Of a stretch of DNA of 60,883 nt, positions 17,646 through 27,713 are shown one piece after another. The position numbers were made by a program, and so were the translations under genes. The stretch covers positions 1 through 60,883 of the forward strand of contig NZ_AYKS02000087.1 of assembly GCF_000496755.2 (NCBI RefSeq). The letters are read 5' to 3'. This stretch comes from Serratia sp. DD3 (GTDB taxonomy: Bacteria; Pseudomonadota; Gammaproteobacteria; Enterobacterales; Enterobacteriaceae). The notes beneath the pieces are model-generated. The model made no database searches and was not told the origin of the DNA. It saw only the letters and a program-made list of their open reading frames with translations. Each line of letters opens with the position of its first letter. The stretch's first letter is position 1.

Positions 17646-18434
17646 TCAGGCTAGAGTGCCGGGTTCGATATGAAATAGACGTAAAAAATTGGCTGTTGTC
17701 GCCTCTGCCAGTTGATCCAGGCTGACTCCTTTCAAAACAGCAAGATACTCCGCGATGTCACGTACATAAGCTGGCTGGTTTTCTTTACCTCGATGAGGTA
17801 CTGGTGCCAAATAAGGGGAATCGGTTTCTATCAGCATACGGTCCAGTGGCACATAGCGCGCAACTTCACGTAATGATTCGGCATTGCGAAAAGTGACAAT
17901 ACCAGAAAATGAAATATAGAAACCCAGATCCAGTAACGCCTGTGCGGTAGGGAGATCCTCGGTGAAACAATGGAGTACCCCGCCACAAGCTTGCGCGTTC
18001 TCTTCACGCAAAATGGCCAAGGTGTCTTCACGGGCATCACGGGTATGTACAATCACCGGTTTACCGAGTTGCCGGGCAATGCGGATATGCTGGCGAAACG
18101 ATTCCTGCTGTAACGGTATATTGTCCTGCTGATAGAAGTAATCCAGCCCGGTTTCACCCAATGCGACAACCTGCGCTGCTGTCGCCAGGGTATGCAATTC
18201 GGCATAATCATAGCCACCATCCAGATTCAGCGGGTGGACACCACAAGAGAAGGCAACGTCTTTACGCTGACCAATTTGTTGCACCATAGCCTGATAACCG
18301 GGCAACGTCGTGGCCACCGCCAGAACAAAACCCACATCCTGCATTTTGGCCTTGAGCAAGGCATCATCTACGCTGTGATGCACATTTTCAAAATCAAGAC
18401 TATCAAGATGGCAATGGGAATCTACTAACAACAT
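17646..18434 (-). CDS. ycfH: TatD-family metal-dependent deoxyribonuclease YcfH
   Basis: A TIM-barrel metallohydrolase of the TatD DNase family, 262 residues as in relatives. The metal ligands appear as DSHCHLD at the N-terminus, GETGLDYF near residue 93, KPVIVHTRDA near 126, CFTED near 153, and ETDSPYLAP near 203. The product probably degrades or repairs DNA or removes modified D-aminoacyl groups; the precise substrate is not fixed for YcfH. It is downstream of holB with a 123-bp gap that looks promoter-like, wider than in E. coli. Confidence 0.9.
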   Translation of the reverse strand: MLLVDSHCHLDSLDFENVHHSVDDALLKAKMQDVGFVLAVATTLPGYQAMVQQIGQRKDVAFSCGVHPLNLDGGYDYAELHTLATAAQVVALGETGLDYFYQQDNIPLQQESFRQHIRIARQLGKPVIVHTRDAREDTLAILREENAQACGGVLHCFTEDLPTAQALLDLGFYISFSGIVTFRNAESLREVARYVPLDRMLIETDSPYLAPVPHRGKENQPAYVRDIAEYLAVLKGVSLDQLAEATTANFLRLFHIEPGTLA

Positions 18435-18557
18435 AATAATGGGCTCTTTTACAACCAGGTGATTAAGGGGATAACAATAGCAGGATATTAGCGCCCGCCG
18501 TGATAGCTGTTAAATTCGATTTACTTTTGCTGACTACTTGCCATTCATCCGTTGATA

Positions 18558-19538
18558 TCAGGTGCGTGCCCCTTGCTCCCAACCGAGTAGTTGTTCTGTT
18601 AACAATAGTTCACGGTTAACCGCGACAATATTCAGTAACTGATGACGACAATTGAGCCAGGACTGCAATGTTTTTTGCAGTGAGAACGCACTAAACTGCG
18701 TGGCCAATTGCTGTACCAGCGGCAGTTGGTCCTGATTCAATACATAATGCGCGGCACCCTGTTGCCATTTCATGGCATCTACCAGCAATGTACATAGCCA
18801 ATGTAACCGTTCCGCCACGTCATCATGATTAAGTACCGCTAATAGCAGCAACATATCGCGCTGAATTAAGCACGACGCCAGTGTACTGCATAATGTCACA
18901 CGTTGTTGCCAACGTTCAGGTTGCAATAACTGTTCGGCGGCGATGGGTGCACCATCATTCAAGCGCAAAGCGGTAAGACGATGCGTTGCATCCCCCCCCC
19001 CGTGGCGGTTCAACCACTGCAGGCTAAACTGTTCATCTGGGCTGGCAAGATGCCAGTAGAAACAGCGGCTGCGTAGTGTCGCCAATAGGCGTGAAGGATC
19101 GCGGCAGCCTAATAGAAAGTAGGTTTTGCCTGGCGGTTCTTCCAACGTTTTTAATAGTGCATTGGCTGCCGCCTCGGTCAGCAATTCTGCTTGGGGAAGC
19201 CACACCACTTTTGCCCCCCCCTGCTGGGCATGGGAGTACAAAGTCTCGATCACCTGGCGAATCGGCTCTATCCCCAAACTGCTTTTACCTTTTTCTGGTG
19301 CCAGTACATGATAATCAGGATGATGCCCCGCCAGCATCAGACGGCAACTGTGGCATTCACCACAACTTTTTTCACCATTGCGCTGTTGGCAGATTAACCA
19401 GCGGCTTAACGCATACAGCAACGCTGCATCACCGTTGCCTGAGGCAGCATGTAGCAACAAGGCATGGTGACCGCGCCCCGCACTATATTGCCCCACCAAA
19501 TGGCGGTAGCTACCGTTAAGCCACGGGTACCATTCCAT
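18558..19538 (-). CDS. holB: DNA polymerase III delta-prime subunit HolB
   Basis: A component of the clamp loader that opens the beta clamp on DNA. At 326 residues it is slightly shorter than E. coli's 334. A zinc-binding CGECHSC segment near residue 60, LLKTLEEPP near 128 and the SRC arginine-finger motif (LRSRC) near 157 are visible. The N-terminal nucleotide site is degenerate, as usual for delta-prime. The coding strand contains runs of 10 G (18992-19001) and 8 G (19214-19221), prone to slippage. Its ATG overlaps the tmk stop, indicating coupled translation. Confidence 0.92.
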   Translation of the reverse strand: MEWYPWLNGSYRHLVGQYSAGRGHHALLLHAASGNGDAALLYALSRWLICQQRNGEKSCGECHSCRLMLAGHHPDYHVLAPEKGKSSLGIEPIRQVIETLYSHAQQGGAKVVWLPQAELLTEAAANALLKTLEEPPGKTYFLLGCRDPSRLLATLRSRCFYWHLASPDEQFSLQWLNRHGGGDATHRLTALRLNDGAPIAAEQLLQPERWQQRVTLCSTLASCLIQRDMLLLLAVLNHDDVAERLHWLCTLLVDAMKWQQGAAHYVLNQDQLPLVQQLATQFSAFSLQKTLQSWLNCRHQLLNIVAVNRELLLTEQLLGWEQGART

Positions 19539-20176
19539 TACGCCACTTCCTGCTGTTGCAGCCAGTGCGTAAGGACCTGTTGGATATCACTCGTCACTTG
19601 CTCCAACGATTGTGCGGCATCTACGGTGATAATGCTTTGGTCCTGGGCGGCTAATTCCAGATAACGTGCGCGAGTACGTTCGAAAAAGGGCAATGTCTCT
19701 TGCTCAATACGGTCCAACTCACCCCGTGTTCTTGCCCGTTGCAAGCCGATCAACGGCGGAAGGTCAAGATACAGCGTTAAATCTGGCCGGAAATTACCCA
19801 GCACCGTATCGCGCAGAGTGGTCATCAATTGCGGGTCAATCCCTCGCCCCCCACCCTGATAAGCCTGGGATGAAAGATCATGCCGATCACCAACCACCCA
19901 AGCCCCCCGCTCGAGCGCGGGCTTAATCACCGTTTCAACCAGTTGAACACGTGCGGCATAGAGCATTAATACTTCGGCCTTAACGGTGGGCAACTCCCCC
20001 TCGGTGCCATGTTTAAACAGCGCGCGCAATTTCTCAGCCAGCGGGGTACCACCGGGTTCACGGGTAAACACAATATCGGTGATACCATGCTGATTCAGTA
20101 CACTGACAATGGTATTACGTGCCGTGGTTTTACCCGCACCTTCCAACCCTTCAATCACCACAAATTTACTTTTCAT
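19538..20176 (-). CDS. tmk: thymidylate kinase Tmk
   Basis: Phosphorylates dTMP to dTDP, essential for DNA synthesis. At 212 residues it is of normal length. P-loop GLEGAGKTT is at residue 9, the DR-type motif is [13 protein letters not shown] near 37, and [18 protein letters not shown] near 95 is the substrate-binding region; the LID ([12 protein letters not shown]) has the E. coli-type arginine. It starts inside the end of mltG (11-bp overlap) and its stop overlaps the holB start. Confidence 0.95.
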   Translation of the reverse strand: MKSKFVVIEGLEGAGKTTARNTIVSVLNQHGITDIVFTREPGGTPLAEKLRALFKHGTEGELPTVKAEVLMLYAARVQLVETVIKPALERGAWVVGDRHDLSSQAYQGGGRGIDPQLMTTLRDTVLGNFRPDLTLYLDLPPLIGLQRARTRGELDRIEQETLPFFERTRARYLELAAQDQSIITVDAAQSLEQVTSDIQQVLTHWLQQQEVA

Positions 20177-21194
20177 TCTTTTCCTTTTGCACCTGGCGAT
20201 AGGTGCGCACCGCCTGATTATGGCTGGTTAGATTGGTGGTGAAGGTATGCCCCCCATTACCATCTGCAACGAAATAAAGATAATCGGTTTTTGCCGGGTT
20301 TGCCGCCGCCTCCAGTGAGGCCCGGCCCGGCATGGCTATCGGTGTTGGCGGCAATCCGCTAATCACATAGGTGTTATAAGGCGTTGCAGTGTCCAGATCT
20401 TTACGGCTGATATTACCCGTGTAGCTCTCACCCATGCCGTAAATCACCGTCGGGTCTGTCTGCAACCGCATCCCCAAACGCAAGCGGTTGATAAATACTG
20501 AAGCGACTTTGGTGCGTTCTTCAGCTACCCCTGTCTCTTTCTCAACAATTGATGCCATGATCAATAACTGCTCGGGGGTTTTATAGGGCTGGCTGACATC
20601 GCGTGCGAGCCAAACCTCCTGCAATATTTTGTCCATCCGCGCATGAGCACGCTTCAATAATGCCAAATCACTGGTGCCTGCGGTATAGAGATAGGTATCC
20701 GGGTAGAAACGCCCTTCCAGGCTGCTCCCTTCGGGTAAACCCAATGCCAAAACCAGTTCTGCTTCACTCTTGCCGGTCAGGGTCTGTTTGACATATTTCG
20801 CTTCCTGCAACTGCTGTAGCCAATCACGCAGACGTGAGCCCTCAATAAAACGTGCACTAAGTTGGGCTTCTTTACCGCTGGCCAACAATTTCAACATTTG
20901 GCGTACCGTCATACCTGGCGTAAAACGGTAAGTCCCGGCTTTGAACCCGGCCAATTCAGGCTCCAGACGCAACAGCCAGGGGAACCACCTGCCGCTATAG
21001 ATCAGTTTATCCCGTACCAGCAGCTCTTCCAGCCCCACACGCCCAGTCCCCGCAGGGAGTTTGAACAGTGTCTCCTGCTCAATGTTCAACGGCTTATCAG
21101 CAAAATGTTCAATCCGCTGATGGCACCAATAGAGAAGCGACAACGCCACAGTCACTATCAGCAAGGCAATACTCAGTTTTCTTTTTCTATTCAT
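20166..21194 (-). CDS. mltG: endolytic murein transglycosylase MltG
   Basis: An inner-membrane lytic enzyme that cuts nascent glycan strands and sets their length. I chose ATG at 21194 ([12 protein letters not shown]), giving 342 residues with an N-terminal transmembrane anchor; the frame runs to 21272 but the extra residues overlap pabC. A LysM-like segment precedes the catalytic domain, whose glutamate is in ASIVEKETG near residue 215; [18 protein letters not shown] and the conserved [17 protein letters not shown] follow. The ribosome site is weak, and the gene starts 10 bp after the pabC stop. Confidence 0.93.
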   Translation of the reverse strand: MNRKRKLSIALLIVTVALSLLYWCHQRIEHFADKPLNIEQETLFKLPAGTGRVGLEELLVRDKLIYSGRWFPWLLRLEPELAGFKAGTYRFTPGMTVRQMLKLLASGKEAQLSARFIEGSRLRDWLQQLQEAKYVKQTLTGKSEAELVLALGLPEGSSLEGRFYPDTYLYTAGTSDLALLKRAHARMDKILQEVWLARDVSQPYKTPEQLLIMASIVEKETGVAEERTKVASVFINRLRLGMRLQTDPTVIYGMGESYTGNISRKDLDTATPYNTYVISGLPPTPIAMPGRASLEAAANPAKTDYLYFVADGNGGHTFTTNLTSHNQAVRTYRQVQKEKNEK

Positions 21195-21204
21195 TAATTC
21201 GTCG

Positions 21205-22011
21205 TCATTCGCAGTATGGTCGCAAAAAATCATACAGTTGGCGTGAGCGATAATGCCACGCTTGCGCTGCATTCACTGGCAGCAACGGCATTAACGCATT
21301 GCATACCAAAACTTCATCCGCACTGGCCAGCGTCTCTAGTGGTTCACTGACTTCATGCAATGAGTATTCACTCTCCGCCAGCAGCTCGATTAGCCGGCGG
21401 CGCATCACACCGGCTACACCTGCCTGATCAAGATTCGGCGTAAAGACACGCATCCCTTTACGCCAGAATAAATTAGCCGCACAGCATTCCACCAGTATGC
21501 CACTGGTGTCAAGCACCAGCGCTTCCTGGGCAGCCCCCCGGTCCAGATGCGCACGGATCAGCACTTGTTCCAGGCGATTGAGATGTTTCAACCCGGCTAG
21601 TTGAGGGTTACGAGCCAAACGAACCGGGCTCAACTCCAGGGTGATCCCCTGATCACGCCATGGTAAATAATGTGCAGGATAGATGCTACGAGAGACAATG
21701 CGCGTTGGCTGCCCACAGCCGTGCGGACTATATCCCCGCCCCCCGCTGCCTCGGGTCAATATCGCTTTGATCACCCCCAGCGAAATGGCTTCTGCGGCAT
21801 GCTGCATCTCACACTCTAATGCCCGCCAATCTACGGTTGGCAACAGCAAGCGCTGCGCCGCCTGTTGCATGCGTTCAAGATGCCACGGTAACAGGTCAAT
21901 TTCCCCATTAACCACCCTGGCCGTTGTGAAGCAACCATCACCAAATTGCAAGCCACGGTCGCTGAGTGCCAGAGCATCCTGTTGGTGTCCATTGACCCAG
22001 TACATGGTCAT
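21205..22011 (-). CDS. pabC: aminodeoxychorismate lyase PabC
   Basis: A PLP enzyme of fold type IV that converts 4-amino-4-deoxychorismate to p-aminobenzoate and pyruvate for folate synthesis. 268 residues. The N-terminal DRGLQFGDGCFTT motif, the lysine of LAGLKHLNRLEQVL that holds PLP near residue 140, and SGILVECCAANLFW near 170 are typical. It follows fabF after a terminator, so expression may come from readthrough or its own promoter. Translation is probably coupled to mltG. Confidence 0.93.
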   Translation of the reverse strand: MTMYWVNGHQQDALALSDRGLQFGDGCFTTARVVNGEIDLLPWHLERMQQAAQRLLLPTVDWRALECEMQHAAEAISLGVIKAILTRGSGGRGYSPHGCGQPTRIVSRSIYPAHYLPWRDQGITLELSPVRLARNPQLAGLKHLNRLEQVLIRAHLDRGAAQEALVLDTSGILVECCAANLFWRKGMRVFTPNLDQAGVAGVMRRRLIELLAESEYSLHEVSEPLETLASADEVLVCNALMPLLPVNAAQAWHYRSRQLYDFLRPYCE

Positions 22012-22053
22012 TTCATCTCCGCTGTGTTCATTGCAACACTATAACAGCACCAT

Positions 22054-22086
22054 AAAAAAAGCCCGGTCACAAAACAAACCAGGCTT
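22054..22086 (-). terminator. terminator between fabF and pabC
   Basis: On the minus strand AAGCCTGGT and ACCGGGCTT pair (one mismatch) around a 10-base loop and are followed by seven T residues, 25 bp past the fabF stop. It closes the fatty-acid cluster and would lower transcription into pabC-mltG-tmk-holB. Confidence 0.75.
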
Positions 22087-22110
22087 CTTATCAACGGCAG
22101 ATAGCCGGCG

Positions 22111-23352
22111 TTATATCCGACGGAAAATCAACGAACCGTTAGTACCACCAAAACCAAAGGAATTACAGAGTGTAAACTCCAGATCTTTGGTTTGACGTGC
22201 TTCATGCGGCACGAAGTCCAGGTCGAGACCATCATCTGGGTTATCCAGGTTGATAGTTGGAGGAACAACCTGATCACGCAGTGCTAATACGGTAAAGATC
22301 GACTCAATCGCCCCTGCTGCACCTAAAAGATGCCCGGTCATCGATTTGGTAGAACTGACCCATACCCGGCTGGCATCACTGCCAAACACCGATTTCACTG
22401 CTTGCGCTTCTGCTTTATCACCCGCAGGGGTCGAGGTACCGTGCGCGTTGATATAACCGATTTGTGAAGTAGTTATACCCGCATCAATTAACGCATTTTC
22501 CATTGCCAAGGCTGCACCGGCACCATCTTCTGGTGGCGATGTCATATGATAAGCATCACTGCTCATACCAAAGCCGACAATTTCTGCGTAAATTTTGGCA
22601 CCACGCTTCTTAGCATGCTCGTACTCTTCCAGCACCAACATCCCTGCACCATCACCCAAAACAAAACCATCACGGTCTTTATCCCAAGGACGGCTAGCTG
22701 CCTGAGGGTTATCATTACGCGTAGATAGTGCGCGCGCGGCACCAAAGCCACCCACGCCCAAAGGCGTACTGGCCTTTTCTGCACCACCCGCCAACATCAC
22801 GTCGGCATCATTATAAGCAATGATACGCGCAGCATGACCAATATTATGCACCCCTGATGTACAGGCAGTGGCAATAGAAATACTCGGGCCACGCATACCA
22901 TACATAATCGTCAGATGACCTGCGATCATGTTCACAATGGTTGACGGTACAAAGAACGGGCTGATTTTGCGCGGGCCACCATTCATCAGTGCGCTATGGT
23001 TTTCTTCAATCAACCCTAGCCCACCGATACCAGAACCAATAGCGGCACCAATACGGCCAGCATTTGTTTCGTTGATATCCAGCCCAGCATCTTGCATGGC
23101 TTGTATGCCAGCAGCGATACCGTATTGAATGAAGATATCCATTTTCCGCGCATCTTTGCGCGAAATGAAATCTTCAGCATTAAAATTCTTTACCAAGCCC
23201 GCAAAACGCGTTGCATAGGCAGTAGTATCGAAATGGTCGATCAGGCTGATGCCACTCTGACCGGCAAGAAGAGCACTCCACGTGGACTCTACCGTATTGC
23301 CGACAGGAGACAACATGCCCAGTCCGGTCACAACTACTCGACGCTTAGACAC
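22111..23352 (-). CDS. fabF: 3-oxoacyl-ACP synthase II FabF
   Basis: A condensing enzyme that elongates acyl chains, notably palmitoleate to cis-vaccenate as temperature falls. I chose GTG at 23352, with GGAGG 6 bases upstream; this gives 413 residues with [12 protein letters not shown] as in E. coli. The catalytic cysteine is in [10 protein letters not shown] near 163, with histidines in NAHGTST near 303 and [12 protein letters not shown] near 340. GFGGTNGSL marks the C-terminus. It follows acpP after a terminator-like attenuator. Confidence 0.96.
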   Translation of the reverse strand: MSKRRVVVTGLGMLSPVGNTVESTWSALLAGQSGISLIDHFDTTAYATRFAGLVKNFNAEDFISRKDARKMDIFIQYGIAAGIQAMQDAGLDINETNAGRIGAAIGSGIGGLGLIEENHSALMNGGPRKISPFFVPSTIVNMIAGHLTIMYGMRGPSISIATACTSGVHNIGHAARIIAYNDADVMLAGGAEKASTPLGVGGFGAARALSTRNDNPQAASRPWDKDRDGFVLGDGAGMLVLEEYEHAKKRGAKIYAEIVGFGMSSDAYHMTSPPEDGAGAALAMENALIDAGITTSQIGYINAHGTSTPAGDKAEAQAVKSVFGSDASRVWVSSTKSMTGHLLGAAGAIESIFTVLALRDQVVPPTINLDNPDDGLDLDFVPHEARQTKDLEFTLCNSFGFGGTNGSLIFRRI

Positions 23353-23390
23353 GTTTGTCCTCCAAGGAGGGAAAAATAACACTAGGAATT

Positions 23391-23420
23391 GAAAAAACTT
23401 AGGCGGTCGAGTGACCGCCT
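23391..23420 (-). terminator. attenuator between acpP and fabF
   Basis: On the minus strand AGGCGGTC-ACTC-GACCGCCT is followed by AAG and six T residues, 13 bp after the acpP stop. This intrinsic terminator inside the fab operon would make acpP mRNA far more abundant than fabF mRNA, matching the large need for acyl carrier protein. Confidence 0.8.
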
Positions 23421-23432
23421 AGATATGTTCGC

Positions 23433-23669
23433 TTACTGTTGGCTAGCGTTGATAAAATCAATTGCAGCTTGAACAGTAGTGATCTTCTCAGCTTCTTCGT
23501 CTGGAATCTCAGTATCGAATTCTTCTTCCAATGCCATTACCAGTTCAACGGTGTCAAGAGAATCAGCACCTAAGTCTTCGACAAAAGAAGCATTATTCAA
23601 AACTTCTTCCTGCTTAACACCCAGTTGCTCAACAATGATTTTCTTAACGCGTTCTTCGATAGTGCTCAT
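23433..23669 (-). CDS. acpP: acyl carrier protein AcpP
   Basis: The cytoplasmic carrier that holds acyl intermediates on a 4'-phosphopantetheine arm. At 78 residues it is of normal length and acidic. The attachment serine lies in [10 protein letters not shown] near residue 37. The preceding 154-bp gap after fabG is AT-rich and holds a TTTGCGG/CCGCAAA hairpin (23780-23799), so a separate acpP promoter is likely. Confidence 0.98.
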   Translation of the reverse strand: MSTIEERVKKIIVEQLGVKQEEVLNNASFVEDLGADSLDTVELVMALEEEFDTEIPDEEAEKITTVQAAIDFINASQQ

Positions 23670-23823
23670 ACTCTTAAATTTCCTATCAAAACTCGCTTTC
23701 GCGATGGTTTTCGTAGTTTATAAAAAGTTAAAAAAGATGCAACTAAAACCCGGCTGCTCAAACCATGATTTTACGCTATTTTGCGGTTTTTACCGCAAAT
23801 AACGCAAATAGTTTTCACATTTT

Positions 23824-24558
23824 TTAAATCATGTACATGCCGCCATTGACATGTAACGTTTCACCGGTGATGTAACTCGCCTCGTCAGAGGCTAAAAATG
23901 CAACGGCGCTGGCGATCTCTTTAGCATCCCCAAGTCGGCTAGCCGGAACCTGTGTCAAAATGCCAGCACGTTGATCTTCTGTCAATGCCCGCGTCATGTC
24001 TGTTTCAATAAAACCTGGCGCCACGACGTTGACCGTAATACCACGTGAAGCGATCTCACGTGCCAAAGATTTACTAAACCCTATCAAACCCGCTTTGGCT
24101 GCCGCATAGTTGGCTTGCCCAGCGTTACCCATCGTCCCCACAACGGAACCAATGGAAATAATACGACCAAAGCGTTTTTTCATCATTGCGCGCATTACCG
24201 CTTTTGACAGACGGAATACTGAAGTCAGATTAGTGTCAATAATCTCCTGCCACTCTTCATCCTTCATGCGCATCAATAGATTATCACGGGTAATACCGGC
24301 ATTGTTGACTAAAATGTCGATTTCGCCAAATTCTTCACGAATTGAGGCCAACACATGGTCGATAGATTGTGCATCCACAACATTGAGCATATACCCTTTG
24401 CCGTTGTTGCCCAAATAGTTACTGATCGCTTCAGCACCGCTCTCGCTGGTTGCAGTACCAATAACTTTAGCACCGCGCTCAACAAATAATTCGGCAATGG
24501 CCCGCCCAATACCACGGCTTGCCCCCGTAACCAGAACAATTTTTCCTTCGAAGCTCAT
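23824..24558 (-). CDS. fabG: 3-oxoacyl-ACP reductase FabG
   Basis: An NADPH-dependent short-chain dehydrogenase that performs the first reduction of each fatty-acid elongation cycle. I used the second of two adjacent ATG codons (24558), giving 244 residues as in E. coli. GASRGIGR binds the cofactor, NNAGIT follows near 86, and the catalytic Ser-Tyr-Lys are seen in ISIGSVVG and ANYAAAKAG near 138-155. GAGGA lies upstream. It is 16 bp downstream of fabD. Confidence 0.96.
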   Translation of the reverse strand: MSFEGKIVLVTGASRGIGRAIAELFVERGAKVIGTATSESGAEAISNYLGNNGKGYMLNVVDAQSIDHVLASIREEFGEIDILVNNAGITRDNLLMRMKDEEWQEIIDTNLTSVFRLSKAVMRAMMKKRFGRIISIGSVVGTMGNAGQANYAAAKAGLIGFSKSLAREIASRGITVNVVAPGFIETDMTRALTEDQRAGILTQVPASRLGDAKEIASAVAFLASDEASYITGETLHVNGGMYMI

Positions 24559-24574
24559 CATTTTCCTCTTTTCT

Positions 24575-25504
24575 TTATTGGCCTAGTGCTGCAGCCAGGC
24601 TGGCAGTATCATTTACCGCAGCGGCTGCCAGCGTGTCAACAATGCGTTTGGTTAACCCTGTCAGCACCTTACCTGGCCCCACTTCCAGCAGCAGAGTTAC
24701 CCCATCTGCGGCCATAAATTGTACGCTTTCAGTCCAGCGTACCGGGTTATATAACTGCCGCACCAACGCATTACGAATAGCGTCTGGTGAAGTCTCGATG
24801 CGCACATCAACGTTATTGACGACGGGCACCTGAGGTGCACTGAACGTCACCGCTTGTAACGCTACCGCCAGTTTATCAGCCGCTGGTTTCATCAATGCAC
24901 AGTGGGAAGGAACGCTCACAGGAAGTGGTAAGGCACGTTTTGCACCAGCAGCCTTACACGCTGCCCCTGCACGTTCTACTGCCTCTTTCTCCCCAGCGAT
25001 CACCACCTGACCTGGTGAATTGAAGTTTACCGGTGAAACCACCTGCCCTTGGGCCGACTCTTCACAGGCTTTGGCAATAGATTCGTTATCCAAGCCAATA
25101 ATGGCATACATGGCGCCAGTACCTTCAGGCACCGCTTCCTGCATCAACTTACCACGCAACTCCACCAAGCGGATAGCAGCGGTAAAATCCAACACCCCAG
25201 CACACACCAAGGCTGAATACTCGCCCAAGCTATGCCCAGCCATCATGGTGGGCATGTTACCGCCCTGCTGTTGCCAGACACGGAAAATAGCTACACTGGC
25301 AGCCAACAACGCGGGCTGTGTCTGCCATGTTTTATTTAGCTCTTCCACCGGGCCCTGTTGCACCAATTGCCATAGGTCATACCCCAACGCTGCCGACGCT
25401 TCACTGAACGTCTGTTCCACAATGGGGTACTGCGTAGCCAAATCAGCTAACATACCAACGGTTTGTGACCCTTGGCCTGGAAAAACAAAAGCAAATTGCG
25501 ACAT
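24575..25504 (-). CDS. fabD: malonyl-CoA:ACP transacylase FabD
   Basis: Transfers malonyl groups from CoA to ACP. 309 residues. FVFPGQGSQTVGM opens the protein, the nucleophile elbow is GHSLGEYSALVCAG near residue 92, and the catalytic histidine is in VPSHCALM near 201. The C-terminal GPGKVLTGL loop is present. It lies 18 bp downstream of fabH and continues the fabH-fabD-fabG-acpP series seen in E. coli. Confidence 0.96.
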   Translation of the reverse strand: MSQFAFVFPGQGSQTVGMLADLATQYPIVEQTFSEASAALGYDLWQLVQQGPVEELNKTWQTQPALLAASVAIFRVWQQQGGNMPTMMAGHSLGEYSALVCAGVLDFTAAIRLVELRGKLMQEAVPEGTGAMYAIIGLDNESIAKACEESAQGQVVSPVNFNSPGQVVIAGEKEAVERAGAACKAAGAKRALPLPVSVPSHCALMKPAADKLAVALQAVTFSAPQVPVVNNVDVRIETSPDAIRNALVRQLYNPVRWTESVQFMAADGVTLLLEVGPGKVLTGLTKRIVDTLAAAAVNDTASLAAALGQ

Positions 25505-25522
25505 ATCTATCTTCCTGTCAAA

Positions 25523-26476
25523 TCAAAAACGAACCAGCGCCGAACCCCAGGTAAAGCCGCCGCCGAAGGCTTCCAACAACACCAGTTGCCCACGTTGTAT
25601 CCGCCCGTCACGTACTGCTTCATCGAGCGCTGCAGGAACGGAAGCCGCTGACGTATTGCCATGACGATCAAGCGTCACCACAACCTTATCCATTCCCATG
25701 CCCAGTTTTTTTGCCGTCGCGCTGATAATACGTAGATTTGCCTGGTGCGGAACCAACCAATCCAGTTCACTACGTTCAAGCTGGTTAGCCGCCAGCGTTT
25801 CATCGACAATATGCGCTAATTCCGTCACCGCGACCTTAAAGACTTCATTCCCCGCCATGGTTAGATAGGCCGGTTTTTCCGGGTCCTGGCGATCATGATA
25901 CGGTAAGGTCAGCAGGTTGCCATAGCGACCATCCGCATGCAGATGAGTAGAGATAATACCCGGCTCTTCAGAGCGCCCCAATACCACCGCACCCGCCCCA
26001 TCACCAAACAGGATCAGGGTGCCACGATCTTCTGGGTCGAGTGTCCGTGACAACATATCAGAACCGATCACCAATGCATGTTTCACCGCACCATTTTTCA
26101 CATACTGATCGGCTACACTCAACGCATAGGTAAAACCAGCACAAGCGGCTGCAATATCGAAGGCTGCACAATCCTGGATCCCCAATAACTGCTGCAGTTG
26201 GCAAGCCGCACTGGGGAACGCATGGCTTGAACTGGTGGTTGCCACCACGATCAAACCGATATCTTCTTTAGCCACACCGGCCATTTCCAATGCCTTAGAT
26301 GCGGCATGGAAACTCATGGTTGCCACTGTTTCGTCTGGGGCAGCAATACGACGCTCACGAATACCAGTACGGGTGACAATCCACTCGTCAGTGGTATCCA
26401 CCATTTTTTCTAAATCGGCATTGGTGCGTACTTGTACCGGGAGATAACTCCCCGTACCGAGAATCTTAGTATACAT
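25523..26476 (-). CDS. fabH: 3-oxoacyl-ACP synthase III FabH
   Basis: Starts fatty-acid synthesis by condensing acetyl-CoA with malonyl-ACP. 317 residues, as in E. coli. Catalytic residues are visible as cysteine in [11 protein letters not shown] near 112, histidine in VPHQANLRI near 244 and asparagine in [10 protein letters not shown] near 274. The stop of plsX is 6 bp upstream of the start, so the two are co-translated. Confidence 0.96.
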   Translation of the reverse strand: MYTKILGTGSYLPVQVRTNADLEKMVDTTDEWIVTRTGIRERRIAAPDETVATMSFHAASKALEMAGVAKEDIGLIVVATTSSSHAFPSAACQLQQLLGIQDCAAFDIAAACAGFTYALSVADQYVKNGAVKHALVIGSDMLSRTLDPEDRGTLILFGDGAGAVVLGRSEEPGIISTHLHADGRYGNLLTLPYHDRQDPEKPAYLTMAGNEVFKVAVTELAHIVDETLAANQLERSELDWLVPHQANLRIISATAKKLGMGMDKVVVTLDRHGNTSAASVPAALDEAVRDGRIQRGQLVLLEAFGGGFTWGSALVRF

Positions 26477-26482
26477 GTACGA

Positions 26483-27517
26483 TCAGTCACTCTTGGGTAA
26501 TACAGTTTCAAGGCGCGCAGCAATCCTTTCTGGAACTTGCCGCTGCACCGCTTGTGCCGCCTGCTCAATAGCAACGGCAAATGCGCGTTGATTCGCTGCA
26601 CCGTGGCTCTTGATTACAGTTCCCCGTAATCCTAACAGACATGCGCCATTATACTGGTCTGGGTTCAGATGACCGAAACGTTTTGCCACCTTTCTTTGTA
26701 GCCATTGGCCTAACAATTTCAACCACCATGACGTCTTCCCCCCTTCAGAGGATGACTTTAAGAGTGACAATAACACTCTTATCACGCCCTCCATGGTTTT
26801 CAGGGTGACATTACCGACAAATCCATCGCAAACCATGACATCGGTTTTACCGGTGAGCAATTCATTCCCTTCCAGGTAACCAATATAGTTGATTGCTGGC
26901 GTACTTTTTAGCACGCTTGCCGCTTTGCGGATATGATCCAGGCCTTTGGTCTCTTCCTCACCAATATTGAGCAAGGCAACACGTGGTTGCACAATACCCA
27001 ATACCGCCTCCGCCATCACCGAACCCATCACGGCAAATTGCACCAACATGGTACTGTCGCATTCCACGTTGGCTCCCAGATCCAACAACACCGTTTTACC
27101 GTGCTGCTGGTTAGGTAACACTGTCATCAAAGCGGGTCGTTCAATACCATCGAGCGGCTTGATCAATAATTTAGCCAAGCCCATCAACGCACCCGTGTTA
27201 CCCGCACTGACACAAGCCTGTGCATCTCCGCTGTTAATCAGCTCCAGCGCAACGCGCATCGAAGTCCCACGGCTGGCACGGATCGCTTGTGACGGTTTAG
27301 CATCACCAGCAATCACCGATTCGGCAGAAATAACCTGCAAACGCTTCAGTAATAACGGGTCAACGGTGGTGAGTAACGGAGAGATAGCGTCGGGATCACC
27401 GACCAAAAGAAGATGAAGCTGTAAATTAGAAGCTAATGCCTGCAGTGAAGCAGGCACCGTAACGCAGGGACCGAAATCCCCGCCCATTGCATCTAACGCC
27501 AGGGTTAGACGAGCCAA
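26483..27517 (-). CDS. plsX: phosphate acyltransferase PlsX
   Basis: Makes acyl-phosphate from acyl-ACP for phospholipid synthesis. 344 residues starting at a TTG codon ([17 protein letters not shown]). Conserved segments include [39 protein letters not shown] and the C-terminal [17 protein letters not shown]. It is about 12 residues shorter at the C-terminus than E. coli PlsX. It lies 12 bp after rpmF, the usual yceD-rpmF-plsX link between translation and lipid synthesis. Confidence 0.94.
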   Translation of the reverse strand: MARLTLALDAMGGDFGPCVTVPASLQALASNLQLHLLLVGDPDAISPLLTTVDPLLLKRLQVISAESVIAGDAKPSQAIRASRGTSMRVALELINSGDAQACVSAGNTGALMGLAKLLIKPLDGIERPALMTVLPNQQHGKTVLLDLGANVECDSTMLVQFAVMGSVMAEAVLGIVQPRVALLNIGEEETKGLDHIRKAASVLKSTPAINYIGYLEGNELLTGKTDVMVCDGFVGNVTLKTMEGVIRVLLSLLKSSSEGGKTSWWLKLLGQWLQRKVAKRFGHLNPDQYNGACLLGLRGTVIKSHGAANQRAFAVAIEQAAQAVQRQVPERIAARLETVLPKSD

Positions 27518-27529
27518 GATATCGCTTAC

Positions 27530-27697
27530 TTAGCCGATAACCTTGCGACCGCGGTAGAAACCGTCGGCAGTGATGTGATGGCGACGATGAGTTTCGCCAG
27601 AAGTCGCATCGACAGACAATGTAGTTGTGGTCAGGGCATCATGTGAACGACGCATACCACGCTTGGAACGGGTTGGTTTGTTTTGTTGTACGGCCAT
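27530..27697 (-). CDS. rpmF: 50S ribosomal protein L32
   Basis: A 55-residue small ribosomal protein, beginning [19 protein letters not shown] and ending YRGRKVIG; I located it by translating the gap between plsX and yceD. It has the N-terminal motif of L32 and the E. coli-like HHITADG segment, but lacks zinc cysteines, as in enterobacteria. The ATG has AAGGAG-like sequence (GAGTAAGG) upstream. It is flanked by yceD (16 bp) and plsX (12 bp). Confidence 0.97.
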   Translation of the reverse strand: MAVQQNKPTRSKRGMRRSHDALTTTTLSVDATSGETHRRHHITADGFYRGRKVIG

Positions 27698-27713
27698 GGA
27701 CCTTACTCCTTGA

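Noticed and set aside
23353..23381. CCTCC-TT-GGAGG next to the fabF start as a ribosome-site switch
   Set aside because: The two-base loop is too small for a stable hairpin.
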